A DNA stretch of 64,000 nucleotides from Gigaspora margarita. Its lineage: Eukaryota; Glomeromycota; Glomeromycetes; Diversisporales; Gigasporaceae. The DNA lies in contig WTPW01000307.1 in NCBI GenBank assembly GCA_009809945.1, positions 66,058-130,057 of the forward strand, given 5' to 3'. The notes below the pieces were generated by a model. That model was not told where the DNA came from. It ran no database searches and worked only from the letters and a program-made list of their open reading frames with translations. The translations under genes and the position numbers were made by a program. Position 1 is the first letter of the stretch. Each line of letters opens with the position of its first letter. This document shows positions 20,037 through 31,866 of this stretch, one piece after another.

Positions 20037-22686
20037 ATGAGCAAAAAAAATTCAACAAATATTTTAGGTAAATAATGAAGTAACAAGCCTTTTCTTTATT
20101 GGCCTTTAGACACTCACTCAATATTAAATCAAGATTCTTATGTTTTCAAAGATTCTAAGGATCGAGTTTTAAAACTCGAAAGTTTTTCCTTAGAAACTTC
20201 TTTGGAGATTGAAAAAGTTCCTCATGAAATATGTGTACAAAACATTACCAAAAATGAAGGTAAAAAGATACAAATTGAAATTACTTCATTTTGTTTATTT
20301 ATTGTTAAAATATTTTGCAATTATATTTTATGTGAACCGATAACTAATAATAAGATTCTATTTCAATACTAGCCAATGATAATAATACTATAGTAAACAG
20401 AAATTTGAATAACATCGATGATCCAATGAATTGGTCTTCAAAAAAGAAGTGGCTAGTTTTGGCTATCATAACTATCGCAGGACCATCGATGCCTATTGGG
20501 GGATCGTGAGTGTTCTTTTTTTTATTCATAAATAGATAAACTGCAATCATACCACACAGTATTAATTAACCCAGAATTTGAGATCTATTTTGATGGTTTC
20601 TGTTTGGAAAACCTAATAAGGAAATCTATCATTATACAATTATCACTGACAAGATCACATGTTAGGCCGCACAAAGTTGACTTTCAGTTTACATTACTAT
20701 TACCTGGCCTGGTGCTTCAAAATTCTGGTCTGTGGGTAATGCAAAACGAAAAAATAACTTTGTGTGGTCTTATACCACATATTCAATATGTTCGACGTAT
20801 CTAAAACAGGGTATATTACTTAATAAGTTATAAAATTATGTGGATTTATGGAATAACGGAGTATATGATTAAATGACTAAATTATCGTTATTCACTGAAA
20901 GAAAAATTTTGAATCTCAAAATGTGTGACCTTATTATATTGGCTAATAATGATCTTAACAGTTCAGTCTAGTTTAGTCGATCTATATTATCATTTATGTG
21001 TGTAAAAATTTAGAGGTGATAACCAGGCCAAACTTTATGACTAAGATTAGACTGAATAAGATCAATCTATTTAATTTCAGAACCGATTTTATAATAGACA
21101 ATTTAAGACTGGACAGTACTTATTAAAAAAATTCATCGTTTAAATTTTAAAAATTTTAGAATTCACTTTCCTGCGCTCGTAGCAATGCAAAAAGAATTTA
21201 AAGCCTCCAGTTTAGCTATAGATACATTTGGTAATATTCATAGGTCAGACGTTGGTAAAACATGATTAATGACACCAATGAAACAGAATTCTTTTATATT
21301 AATGGACATTTAAAACTATATTTCACTTTTATTTAAATTGTAGGTAATGCGTATACATTTTTCTTAGGAGTAGGGGTAATGCGGATTTTATTTACTGTGT
21401 TATATTACTCTTTTAATTCCTTAAAATTTACCAATGTTATATCGTTATTATAGTCAATAGTTTTCGGTGCTTATTCGGATAAACTCGCAACGAGAAAGAA
21501 AGTATATGTCGCCTCCTTTCTAATATTTATTTTAGCAGCAATAGTGTGTGCCATCGCAAAAAACATTTGGTTGTTAGTAGTAATGCGTTCCGTTCAAGCT
21601 TTTGCTAATTCTGCTATATTACCACTTTGTGCTGGAGTTATAAGTGACATTTATATACCAATTGGTAAGAAAATTTATTTAAATTATGACTGTAATTTAT
21701 GATATGTTTAATTTATAATTTTAATTATTCATTTACAGAAAGGGGGGGTGCATTCGGGGTATTTTACTTTGTTTTTTGGTTTGGCTCTTTTATAGGTCCA
21801 AGTTTTGGTGGATTCATTGCCCAATACCTCGGTTGGCGTTGGGTTTTGGCAATTTTTGGTGGTGTAATCCTTTTTTTGATATTATTCTTCCTTCCTGAAA
21901 CTTTTAATGCTACTTTTTTAAATTCTAATCCAAATCTTCGATTTAATCCACTTTCTCCATTAAAATTACTTAAATATCCAAATATCACTATTATTATTAT
22001 ATATATATGTATATCAACTTTATTCATGCATATTCAAAATATTAGTATTCCTGTGAATTATTCTTCACGTTATAATTTTACAACTTTGGAAATTGGGTTA
22101 TTCTTTATCGCACCTTCTCTTGGGTATATGCTAGGAAGTTTGATAGGTGGCAAATATTCGGATTTTTTAGCACAAAAATTTTTATCAACTTCTGATAATT
22201 ATTGCCCAGAAGTAAGAATAAAAGCTGCCTGGTTTGGCTCATTATTACTTCCAATAGCTATCTTCATTTATGGATGGCTATTAGAAATTAATTTTAACGT
22301 CTACGTATTGGGAATCATCTTGTTTTTATGTGAGTTCAACATTATTATTATTAATATCGTCGTATTTTATAAATAAACTTTAATTATTATTCTTATTTTT
22401 TTTTTATAAAGGCTCATTTGGAATGTTAAGCACGTTTAACACTTTATCTACATACCTCGTCGATTCATGTCCTGGGCTTGGTGCTTCGGTTATGGCATTA
22501 ACATGTCTTATTAGATTAGCTATTCCCGCTACTATAGCAATTTTTGAAACTACTATTGAAGAAAGATTAGGTGTTCGTTGGATGTTTACTTTAATAAGTG
22601 TAATATGTTTTCTTGGTATTTTATTACTAGTTGTTGTATATATTAATGGAAGAAAATGGAGATCTAATTTTGTTTCTACAATCTAA
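20037..22686 (+). CDS. Major facilitator superfamily transporter, DHA1 (drug:H+ antiporter) type, 8 exons
   Basis: Predicted membrane carrier that would exchange small molecules (drugs, polyamines or similar) for protons. Exons: 20037-20067, 20110-20259, 20373-20505, 21160-21230, 21344-21375, 21454-21664, 21739-22329, 22412-22686. All seven introns are GT-AG, all phases agree, and the sum is 1494 nt (497 aa plus stop), a normal family length. Residues 1-85 are a hydrophilic cytosolic N-terminus ending in the fungal DDPMNW signature (76-81). Motif A is G144-A-Y-S-D148 followed by K149 and RKK. The motif C-like stretch is GSFIGPSFGGFIAQYLGWRW (225-244), then PET at 262-264. About 12 hydrophobic segments follow in the usual two blocks, with a soluble loop near 265-280. 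Start choice: first ATG giving a continuous frame into exon 2. Intron 3 is unusually long (654 bp) and holds insertion-like sequence. No damaging change is seen. Substrate cannot be told. Confidence 0.9.
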
Positions 22687-22689
22687 TGT

Positions 22690-22955
22690 ACAAATCATTC
22701 CATATTGTATATTGAGGTATATTGATGTATATTGATGATATTTAGAACATTATACACGTATATAACAGTATAATATAATATATCTTCATAATCAGTTAAT
22801 GAGATAATTCTAACTTCATCGTTAATATTTTTTAATATACACGTATTAATTTCCACCTATTGCTACACTAATTAATTATAAAAATATAATACTATTAAAC
22901 ATAGTTTTATATATTTGGTTTTTGCTTTTTTTTCAAAATTTTCATCAGATAGATA
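22690..22955. other. 3' flank of the transporter gene
   Basis: AT-rich sequence that probably contains the 3' UTR and polyadenylation site. No feature is sharp enough to place. Confidence 0.3.
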
Positions 22956-22961
22956 GCCTGA

Positions 22962-23165
22962 TAAGGTTATACCAATATAATTCAGTGGTTACATTACCCC
23001 TTACTATGAATGCAAAAATTTTCGAAAAAATTTTATAATCTTTCAGAATATTTTTTTCTGAAAAATTTTTTTTGAAAATTCTTATAATAAACTCTCCTCT
23101 TAACCCCCCCTCTTGTGAGAAGAATGTAACAAAAATTACTGAATTAAATTGGTCTGGCCTAATTA
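22962..23165. mobile_element. Small MITE-like inverted repeat
   Basis: Left GGTTATACCAATATAATTCA and, in reverse from the right, GGCCAGACCAATTTAATTCA, each followed within ~15 bases by TTAC. The interior is a TTTTTTCTGAAAAATTTTTT hairpin. Imperfect ends; no duplication established. Confidence 0.45.
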
Positions 23166-23444
23166 TGATCATCCAAGACTATAGCAAAAGGCTAAACCAA
23201 AGGATTTACAAGAACTTACCTAAGTCAGTTATAATTAACCAAGCCAAATAAACTTCTAATCATTATGAAAATATTAATTGCATAAACTAATGATGCATAA
23301 TGAAACTCATGTAACTTTACAAAACTATATAGTTTCATAAACTGCATTAAATATGGGCTAATTAAAATCTACCTCTGCATGATAGGAATGCTAACAGTTA
23401 CAGTAACAAATTTTTATATAGAGGTTCTAATGCTAACAGAAAAC
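23166..23444. other. Intergenic sequence without a gene
   Basis: AT-rich, no recognisable feature. Confidence 0.3.
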
Positions 23445-23790
23445 CTCCAGGATTGACATTGCACAAGTGTAGTTTTGTAAAGCTAGAATTTTTGGGTCTA
23501 AACAAGTTAAAAAAAAATAAAAAATAACTATCGGTGCAACACTTTACTAATAAAATAACTTTCTAGCAAATGTCTCTTTAAGAAAACTGAGTTGAATAAT
23601 GCTTAATCATGCTTAATCACGCAATATACTAAGATTTAAAGTGCTGTCTACCATATAGCAGAAGATAAGAATATATTGCATTGCATTACATAATTTATAA
23701 ACTTTAACATCTTTTTTTTTTTTTATAATTCAAATAATTAACTAGCTTATTTCATTAATAAATTTTTATGCAAATTGTTTTAGGAAGTTA
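23445..23790 (+). repeat. Dispersed repeat R, copy 1
   Basis: Shares ordered words with 27215-27620: TTTACTAATAAAATAxCTT, CAAATGTCTxTTTAA, GTGCTxTCTACC, and AATATATTGCATTGC against a similar word. No ends or coding sequence are evident. It may be an old LTR or DNA element. Confidence 0.4.
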
Positions 23791-23952
23791 ATTAGTAATA
23801 CAAATTGATGAACATTTTTAAATCAATTAGTTGATAGATCATTTTATCCAACTAATAATTAATCAGTTTTATTCAACTAATCAATTATATTGAGAGACTG
23901 AAAATATGACCTGCTGCAGATACATGCTCTCATGACCTCAGGTACTTCTTAA

Positions 23953-24300
23953 TGTAGGTTTACTAGCTGGATGTTCTAGATATCCCAGATCTGGCAGATA
24001 TGCAGAATAAATCCAATCTGGAATATTAGGGTGATCAGGATAAAATCAATGATCGCTATAAGGCCGATTCAAGGTATATAGGTAATCCTGGCATGTAAAA
24101 ACAAATTTCAAATAATTATAAATAAAGACTATCTAGTTCTTTGGAAATAATAAATATATTATAAACCATATTCTTTTTATTAACTACTTGCTAAATCTAA
24201 CATGCCTTTCGTGAATACTTCTTCATTTTTTGTCTATGGAATCACATGGTCAGTAACCTGATTGCTACAGAATGATTGACCAACCAATTTCAAACCTTCA
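23953..24300 (+). repeat. 5' LTR of the decayed retroelement
   Basis: Starts TGTAGGTTTACTAGCTGG and shares GATCTGGCAGATAT, GGAATATTAGGGTGATCAGG ATAAAATCAATGA and CATATTCTTTTTATTAAC with 38637-39002. AATAAA occurs at about 24122. The 3' boundary is put before TTTTGGTGGTGAC. Confidence 0.6.
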
Positions 24301-25490
24301 TTTTGGTGGTGACTATGAGATCTGAAAAAAATATGAAATGTGAACTACCCTCTCCAATATATGAATAATAATAAAACAAATAAATAATAAAAAGAAACTA
24401 TTACTATAATAAAGAAACCAAACCACTGATTCACCCTCTTCTAAAGTTCTGAAGCTATGAGCTGCATCAAAGAACCAACTAAAAAAAAGTTATATGTTCT
24501 TCTTGTGGGTTAAAGGGGTATATTGTGTTAAGTGCCTAGCTATAAAGGGGTTAAAAAAAGTATGCCACTTTATTTAAAATACTTACTGAGGAACACAAGT
24601 TGTGAAAGTCCAAAAATTATGAATAATACATTTGGTATCTACAAAATCCATAAGAAACAAGTGCTCCAGGCCCTAAAATTTGTGCTAAATATATTAGAAA
24701 ATATAATTATAAATTATAGAGAAGATATAGATAATATTATATATCTACTACCTCCTATTAAAGTGCCCACTTGTAACAACTCTTGGCCTATTTGTTTTTA
24801 AGAAAGCTCAAGGAAGACCAAAGACAAAAAAAATAAAATACTGAGATGTTGATATACCAGGTATTAAACTTCTAGCAACTGCCTCCAGGAATAGAAAGTT
24901 GGTATGAAAACCCAAAACTTGCTTAGTAAAACTCTGAAAAAAAGAAGCTATCAATATTTGAGTAATACAACATCCTAAAAATTTTAGTAAAAAACAATAA
25001 TAAAAAGATCAACAAAGAAAGTGAAGGATCTAAGAAAAGAGAAAGCTAATTTAAGCCTTAAAACAGTTCTAAAATGTTTTGTTAAGATCTACTATAATAT
25101 CTTAAAGACTTAGATTTTGGAACTCGATGATACTAAAAATACCAACCTTCTAAAAGGCAATAATAAAAAGAAAAGGCAGTGTTCTACTGATAAAGCAAGT
25201 GAAAATTGGCCAATTCAAATGAATCTGCTAAAGAAAAAGAAATTAAAAAAAATGAAAATAAGACATTCATTTGTTTTCAAAATCTTGCTAATATGGAGTT
25301 CTATAAAGAAACAGCTGGTCTTAATTGTTATTATAAAAATAAAACTATAGAAAAAGCCCATAAATTAAGCTGAAGAAATCAAAGTTGAAAAGATGAACAC
25401 AAAGTACTTAAAGATTGTAAAAGACTTACTGAAATTGAAACTGAAACAGATAAACAAACCAGAGTTAAAGATAAATATAAGGCATTCTCT
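24301..25490 (+). pseudogene. Internal coding-like remnant, left part (fossil)
   Basis: Lysine/glutamate-rich, coiled-coil-like coding remnants in several frames. I do not recognise a capsid, protease or polymerase signature. It belongs with the part at 36304-37086 on the other side of the foldback. Broken. Confidence 0.35.
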
Positions 25491-25831
25491 AACAAATACA
25501 GGATATAGATGAGATTTTCTGGATCATGTGAAAACCTGGGTTCTGATTATCTTCCAATTAAGATCAGAGCAATTCCCCTTTTTAGTTATACAGATCATAT
25601 ATTTACAACCCTTTTTTGTTTATATCTTTTAATTTTTTTAGTACCATCAAAACTTTAGTGCTTGTATTCGAATATACTATATTTATGAATATATTTGAAT
25701 ATATAAATATTTATGAATATTCAAATATAAATTATAGATATTCGAATATTTATAAATATTCATAATATTTATGAATATTCATAATATTTATGAATATTCA
25801 TAATATTATATTTATGAATATTCATAATATT

Positions 25832-26804
25832 GGGTGTGGCGACTTAGGGAAGTTGGTAAGTTGTCACCCCAAGTGGCAGGTCTAGGGTTCAAATCCCACT
25901 GGCGATGTTTTGAAAAATAGATCTGTGTTCTGGTAACTGTTTCTTGTTGATCAGTTGGGTACATTACCTGTAGGCCTTGGTATACCATCTCGAATGTGAG
26001 CTTCCAGGCGCACAAAATCCAAGAAACTGGAGAAATGGAAACCCATTTGGCAAGCCACGAGTAAGGAGGTAGCAAAGATCTTCAACAGTGCTACCAAAAC
26101 CAGAATATCAGAAACTGGAGCTGGAGAATCGGATGACAAGATCCTTGAGGAGGGGGTCCACCAACCTGCCCGCCAGAGTCGTACTGGAGAAAAAGAACCT
26201 ATGTTTTGGCAGTAGGTACCAAGAGAAAAAAGCCATATTGACCCTTTTGGGCTAACTGGTTTGGAAGTTTGAGAATCTGGTATAAGGACTGAAGGATGGT
26301 GATAGTGGGTGCTGGGATCAGAGCAAACCTTGCAAGGGTGAAAGTAGGTAATAGTAGCAGTTTAGACTAATTCCTGAACTGCAAGTATATAGGTAAAGCT
26401 ATAGCGTAAGTTACCGAAGTGTAGATAATACCTGTGTGGGACAGGGACTGCTCTACCAAGTGTGCCACAAGGATAAACTAGTCCTAAGGGGATTCCACAA
26501 GCATCCAGAACTGGCCTTGACTGACTCATGTAACAGAGAACTGTGCTGGTGATACAAGTAGGATTGACAGGTGAAGCATGGACCAGAGGGTTTAAATAGG
26601 CAACCCCTAGTTGAGTTGTAGGTATAGCAATTAGTGTAGAACCTTCGGGCGACTACTTAAATTAGATAACCAAAAGTTGTACGTGTAGCTAGTTGTACTC
26701 TCATCAATGTAACAAATGTCGGGTGCCCAAAGAGGCACCCTTGATCTGGTAGCTTGAATAAAAAAGCCTTTTCCTATAGTGGTAACTTTGAAAAAAAAAA
26801 AAAA
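25832..26804 (+). mobile_element. Long tRNA-headed SINE (973 bp) with poly(A) tail
   Basis: Head GGGTGTGGCGACTTAGGGAA, then a box B GGTTCAAATCC about 65 bases on; a box-A-like TGGCGACTTAG lies near the start. It ends in 14 A residues (26791-26804). Flanks repeat GAATATTCATAATATT (25816-25831, 26805-26820), though the host is itself this tandem repeat, so the duplication is only suggestive. The body is much less AT-rich than its surroundings and has no long open frame. The length is unusual for a SINE; a composite or a transcribed non-coding RNA copy is possible. Confidence 0.7.
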
Positions 26805-27020
26805 GAATATTCATAATATTTATAAATATTCATAATATTTATGAATATTTATAATATTTATGAATATTTATAATATTTATGAATATTCATAATATTTATA
26901 AATATTCATAAATATTTTGAATATTTATAATATTTATAAATATTTTTGAATATTCATAATGTTTTGAATATTTATAATATTCTTGAATATATTCAAATAT
27001 ATTCATAATATTCAAATATT

Positions 27021-27175
27021 TAGTTATATAATTTGTGTAATATGCATATTGGTTACACAAAAGCTTATTGAACTATTTTTGCAAAAATAATTTTAGATTA
27101 CATGCTACTAATGTTGTGTAATATTATACAAGCCCTATTTTGGTAACTTAATTTTTTTGAACCAAGAATAAAGGG
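27021..27175 (+). repeat. Spacer repeat within hAT bodies (four copies)
   Basis: TATTGGTTACACAAAAGCTT, TGTTGTGTAATATTA, CAAGCCCTATTTTGGTAACT and TTGAACCAAGAATA in fixed order. Further copies: 28975-29155 (same strand) and 30975-31160 and 32100-32275 (opposite strand, in element B). It is thus a structural part of this hAT family rather than a random insertion. Confidence 0.65.
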
Positions 27176-27179
27176 TGGG

Positions 27180-27960
27180 AGCATAGGAGATATTTGAACC
27201 TGATAATTTCTGGGATCTACATTATACAAGTATTTATACAGAATTGTAGTCTAAAACCAAAATTTTCGGGTATAAGCAAACCTAAAAAAAAATTAATTAT
27301 GTAATACTTTACTAATAAAATAGCTTCATAGGGAATGTCTTTTCAATAAACTCAAATTGCATCATTTGCATCATGCTGCATCACAGTAGTTATAGTGAAG
27401 GTTGAAGTACTATCTACCGTAAGTAAGAGGTAATAAAAGTATATTGTACTGCTCAATTCACAAAGTTCAACATTGTTTTTTATTTTTATTTGTTTTTTAG
27501 TTAAAATATTAACTTGTTAGCTTTTATTTCAAATTTTGTAGACTCTTCTTAAAGTTATAATGGTTCTTAAAAGATATTTAACACAATAGAAGTTATTTAA
27601 TGTATACAATAGTATAGTTTTATTAATTATATAGGGTTTTAAAAAAAACTATTAAGAGATGTATAACTTGTTATCAAAACCTTTTAAATAAAGTTTTTAA
27701 AACTATAAAATTGCTATTAGTACATGAATTAATAGTTGGATTCTTTTACAATGTAGATTATTTTATTTCAAAGAAATTTTAATATATAAATAAAGCGTGT
27801 TGATTGTTTAACGATTATCTATCTGTTTTGAAAAAAATGATATCACGTGTTAAAAAAGCCAGTTTATTATTGGTTAACTACCTTATAATAATCCCTGTGT
27901 TTTCTCGAAAAATAAGAAAGTCCCCCTTGCTATGAGTAGATTTTGAATATTTATAAATAT
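27180..27960 (+). repeat. Dispersed repeat R, copy 2, inside hAT element A
   Basis: Related to 23445-23790 (shared words given there). It interrupts the minisatellite. No coding sequence. Confidence 0.4.
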
Positions 27961-28113
27961 TCATAATATTTATAAATATTTATAATATTTATGAATATTC
28001 ATAATATTTATGAATATTCATAATATTTATGAATATTCAAAATATTTATGAATATTCATAAAAATATGAATTTTTATAATATTTATGAATATTTAAAAGA
28101 ATTAATTTATTAG

Positions 28114-28338
28114 TAGCTATAGGCTATATGTAGCCATATTATTAATATAGATTAGGATTAGGGTTAGATTTATATTAGAATTTTATTAGAGATAAAGTTA
28201 AATTAGAGTTAGGATTAGGGTTTTTGGCAGAATTGGAATAAAATTACGAAAGGAGCATTTTTACTTAGTAACATGACAGAAGTTACTCTAGTAAAATTTT
28301 GAGATACATAATATAGGCTACATGTAGCCAGGGCTATA
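28114..28338. mobile_element. MITE in hAT element A (GGCTACATGTAGCC ends)
   Basis: Left TAGCTATAGGCTATATGTAG CC; right GGCTACATGTAGCCAGGGCT. The core has GGATTAGGGTTAG and CTAGTAAAATTTTGAGATAC, shared with other MITEs of the window. Confidence 0.55.
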
Positions 28339-28471
28339 TATAAATAATTCCTATTTAAAATATTTATAAATTTTCATAATATTTATGAATATTTATAATA
28401 TTTATGAATTTTTATAATATTTATGAATATTCATAATATTTATAAATATTCATAAGAATTTAACTACAAAT

Positions 28472-28762
28472 AACTGGCAGTGATCATCACCAGTTTTAAT
28501 TAGCCAATAATGATAAAACAAAAAAAAATTTATTTCATTTACTTTAGGGTTAGGGAAAGGGCTAAAATTTTAACAGAGTGTTTGATATATACAAAATTTA
28601 GCAAGAGCTAGAATGTCGCAGGTAGTTTCATAAACGAATTCTTGAAATATTCACATTTTTTCAAAAAAATCTTTATTTTTGTTACACAAACTGATTGGCA
28701 CATTACACCTGATCCTGCAAATTTATTGGCTAATTACACACCGGTGATGATTACTGCCAGTT
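28472..28762. mobile_element. Tc1/mariner-like MITE (ACTGGCAGTGATCATCACC ends)
   Basis: Inverted ends of about 38 bp (ACTGGCAGTGATCATCACC and its partner GGTGATGATTACTGCCAGT, with AATTAGCCAATAA inside both) and TA on each side. Core: TTTAGGGTTAGGGAAAGGG, ACAAAATTTAGCAAGAG, GTTTCATAAACGAATTC, CATTACACCTGATC. Confidence 0.75.
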
Positions 28763-30280
28763 ATAGTTAGTAAAATTCTATTCATAATATTTTGAATATT
28801 CATAATATTTATAAATATTCATAAATATTTTTGAATATTTATAATGTTTATGAATATTCATAATATTCTTGAATATATTCAAATATATTCATAATATTCT
28901 TGAATATATTCAAATATATTCATAATATTCAAATATTTAAAATATTTGAATACATGTTAAAAGACCTATCATATAGTTATATAATTTGAGTAATATAAAT
29001 ATACATATTGGTTACACAAAAGCTTATTGAACTATTTTCACAAAATAATTTAAAGTTACATGCCACTAATGTTGTGTAATATTACACAAGCCCTATTTTG
29101 GTAACTTAATTTTTTTGAACCAAGAATAGGTTTTGAACCAAGAGTGGGTTTTGAATATTTATAAATATTCATAATATTTATGAATATTTATAATATTTAT
29201 GAATATTCATAATATTTATGAATATACATAATATTTATGAATATTCAAAATATTTATGAAAATTCATAAAAATATGAATTTTTATAATATTTATGAATTT
29301 TCATAATATTTATGAATATTTAAAATATTTATAAATATTCATAATATTTATGAATATTCATAATATTTATGAATATTTATAATATTTATGAATATTTAAA
29401 ATATTTATGAATATTCATAATATTTATGAATATTCAAAATATTTATAAATATTCATAATATTTATGAATATTCATAATAAGTATGAATATTCATATTATT
29501 TATGAATATCATAATATTTATGAATATTCATAATATTTATAAATACTCATAATATTTATGAATATTCAAAATATTTATGAATATTCATAATATTTATGAA
29601 TATTCATAATATTTATGAATTTTCATAATATTTATGAATATTCAAAAATATATTCGAATATATTAATAAATTAATTATGAATATTTGAATGTATATAAGG
29701 ATTTATGAATATAAGTACTACAAAACTTTACTGCCTCTTTTCACTATAGATTCATCATTTACTAGTGCTTTTTTGTATCGCTAATGTTGTTATTATTTAC
29801 TAGTGTCTCTTTTTATTGCTAGCACTATTGTCATTTACTAGTGCCTCTTTTTGTCACTCATGCTGGTAACTTTTTTCATATGCTTCTTTGGCCCTAGTAT
29901 AAATTTAGAAATAAAACTACAAAAAAAAGAATGATTAGTTCAAATCAAAAAAAAAGAAAAAATATATATGAGAAAAAATACTTGTTTTCTTAAACTCAGA
30001 TTTTGTCTTATTGTTTAATATATATTCATAATACTAATTTATTTATATATTTGTTATATGGGTTAAATTGCAGGATTAGTATAAGAGGCACTTGTGCAGT
30101 TTAAGGTTAGATTAGAGTTAGTGTTCTGACCTGTAACAAAAATCCCAACCTGGGTTACTCTTGTGACCCAGGTAAATACTAAATAATAAAAAAATTCTGC
30201 TACAGGTTATCTGGGTGATCTGAGTGAACACTAGATAATAAAAAATTTTTGCTACAGGTCATCTATAGGTAGACAGCCTA

Positions 30281-30315
<35 letters not shown>

Positions 30316-30389
30316 AACATAGAAAAAAATAAAAAAAACTTACTTAAATAAAAAAAAACTTAAATAAAAAAAAAGCTGCTTTACACTAT

Positions 30390-30525
30390 TTTTACTCCTC
30401 TCTCCCTTTCTTTCTTTCTTCCTTTCATTTCTTACTTCCTTTTTTTTTTCTCTTCCTCTCTTTTTTTCTTTCTCTCTTTCTCTTTTCCTCTATTTCTCTT
30501 TCTTTTTCTCTCTCTTCAATTTGTT
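30390..30525. repeat. Polypyrimidine tract (CTTT)n
   Basis: About 135 bases of almost pure C/T, preceded by a poly(A) run at 30284-30313. Confidence 0.8.
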
Positions 30526-31204
30526 TGATCAGCTTATATATCATATCTAATCTATAACCAATTCTTGTATTACCAACAATGCAGTCAAGAATAAATATAA
30601 GAATAAATAATATAAGGTATACAAGTAAAACTAAAACTAGTACTTATATTCATAAATCCTTACATATTTTCGAATATTCATAATTAATTTATTAATATAT
30701 TTGAATATATTTTTGAATATTCATAAATATTATGAATATTCATAAATATTTTGAATATTCATAAATATTATGAGAATTCATAAATATTTTAAATATTCAT
30801 AAATATTATAAAAATTTATATTTTTATGAATATTCATAAATATTTTGAATATTCATAAATATTTTGAATATTCATAAATATTATGTATATTCATAAATAT
30901 TATAAATATTATGAATATTCATAAATATTATAAATATTTATAAATATTATGAATATTTATAAATATTTAAAACCCACTCTATTCTTGGTTCAAAAAAATT
31001 AAGTTACCAAAATAGGGCTTGTGTAATATTATACAACATTAGTGGCATGTAACCTAAAATTATTTTTGCGAAAATAGTTCAATAAGCCTTTGTATAACCA
31101 ATATGCATATTTATATTACACAAATTATATAACTATATGATAGGCCTTTTAACACGTATTCAAAATATTTTAAATATTTGAATATTATGAATACAATTAT
31201 TATA

Positions 31205-31549
31205 AAATGCACCTATGGTGTTTTACCACCATAGGTAAATTAGATTTGCAAATTCATGTAACAAAAACAAAAAAAATAAATTTTTATAAAACAAAAAATA
31301 AATTTTGATTACTTTAGGGTTAGAGTGAGGCCTGGGATTTTATCAGGGCATTAGTATTTACAAAATTTAGCAAGGAATTTTTTTTATTAAAGCCCCAACG
31401 TTGGTTTCATAAGCAAAATTTTGAGATATGAATGTTTTTTTAAAAAAATAAACAAAAAAGTGAAATTTTACATTACACCTGATCTTAAATTTTGATTGGC
31501 TATTCTAATAGTTTTGTGTAACATAGTATAAAACACCATAGGTGCATTT
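31205..31549. mobile_element. Tc1/mariner-like MITE (AAATGCACCTATGGTGTTTTA ends)
   Basis: TA on each side (31203-31204, 31550-31551). Ends AAATGCACCTATGGTGTTTT and the exact partner AAAACACCATAGGTGCATTT. It has the same core order as the MITE at 28472 (TTACTTTAGGGTTAG, ACAAAATTTAGCAAGGAA, GTTTCATAAGCAAAATTTTG, CATTACACCTGATC) with unrelated ends. Confidence 0.75.
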
Positions 31550-31720
31550 TAGTAAAACTCTTATGAATATATTTGAATATTCAAGAATATTATGAATATT
31601 CATAAACATTAAGAATATTCAAAAATATTTATGAATATTCATAAATATTATAAATATTCAAAATATTTATGAATATTCATAAATATTTTGAATATTCATA
31701 AATATTATGAATATTATATA

Positions 31721-31866
31721 GTTATTACATGCGAAGTATGAAATAACTGCTGTATTTTATAGATGATGATGATTGGTCGGTAACCCAGCCAGTACGGCTG
31801 GGTTACCGAATGATCAGAAGGAGTACATAAAATACAGCAGTTATTGATTACATAGTATGCAATAAC
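31721..31866. mobile_element. Hairpin element with a strong stem
   Basis: Ends GTTATTACATGC and GCATAGTATGC-like CAATAAC. The inner stem at 31743-31844 pairs ATAACTGCTGTATTTTAT with its complement and closes on CGGTAACCCAGCC/GGCTGGGTTACCG around AGTAC. It is GC-rich against an AT-rich background. Confidence 0.65.

Larger units (their letters stand above)
25656..29720. mobile_element. hAT element A: body of 19-bp palindromic minisatellite
   Basis: 8-bp duplications CAAAACTT (25648-25655, 29721-29728). The opposite foldback arm (about 36135-36150, reverse) keeps the single-copy empty site. Ends are TAGTGCTTGTATTCGAATA and, in reverse, TAGTACTTATATTCATAAA. Most of the 4065 bp is AATATTCATAATATTTATG, a 19-bp unit close to its own reverse complement, in long runs separated by other insertions (SINE at 25832, repeat R at 27180, MITEs at 28114 and 28472) and by a recurring ~170-bp spacer. 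No transposase. Confidence 0.85.

Noticed and set aside
20344-20550. Minus-strand frame across the transporter exon
   Set aside because: Shadow of exon 3 and intron 3; no independent coding signal.
21764-22027. Minus-strand frame opposite exon 7 of the transporter
   Set aside because: Antisense shadow of the conserved transporter sequence.
25812-26139. Minus-strand frames giving apparently varied proteins
   Set aside because: They lie across the tRNA-like head and body of the 973-bp SINE and arise from its higher GC content.
28150-28230. Telomere-like TTAGGG words (also near 28548, 31318 and 42055)
   Set aside because: Only one or two TTAGGG units each, always inside the shared MITE core, so not interstitial telomere arrays.
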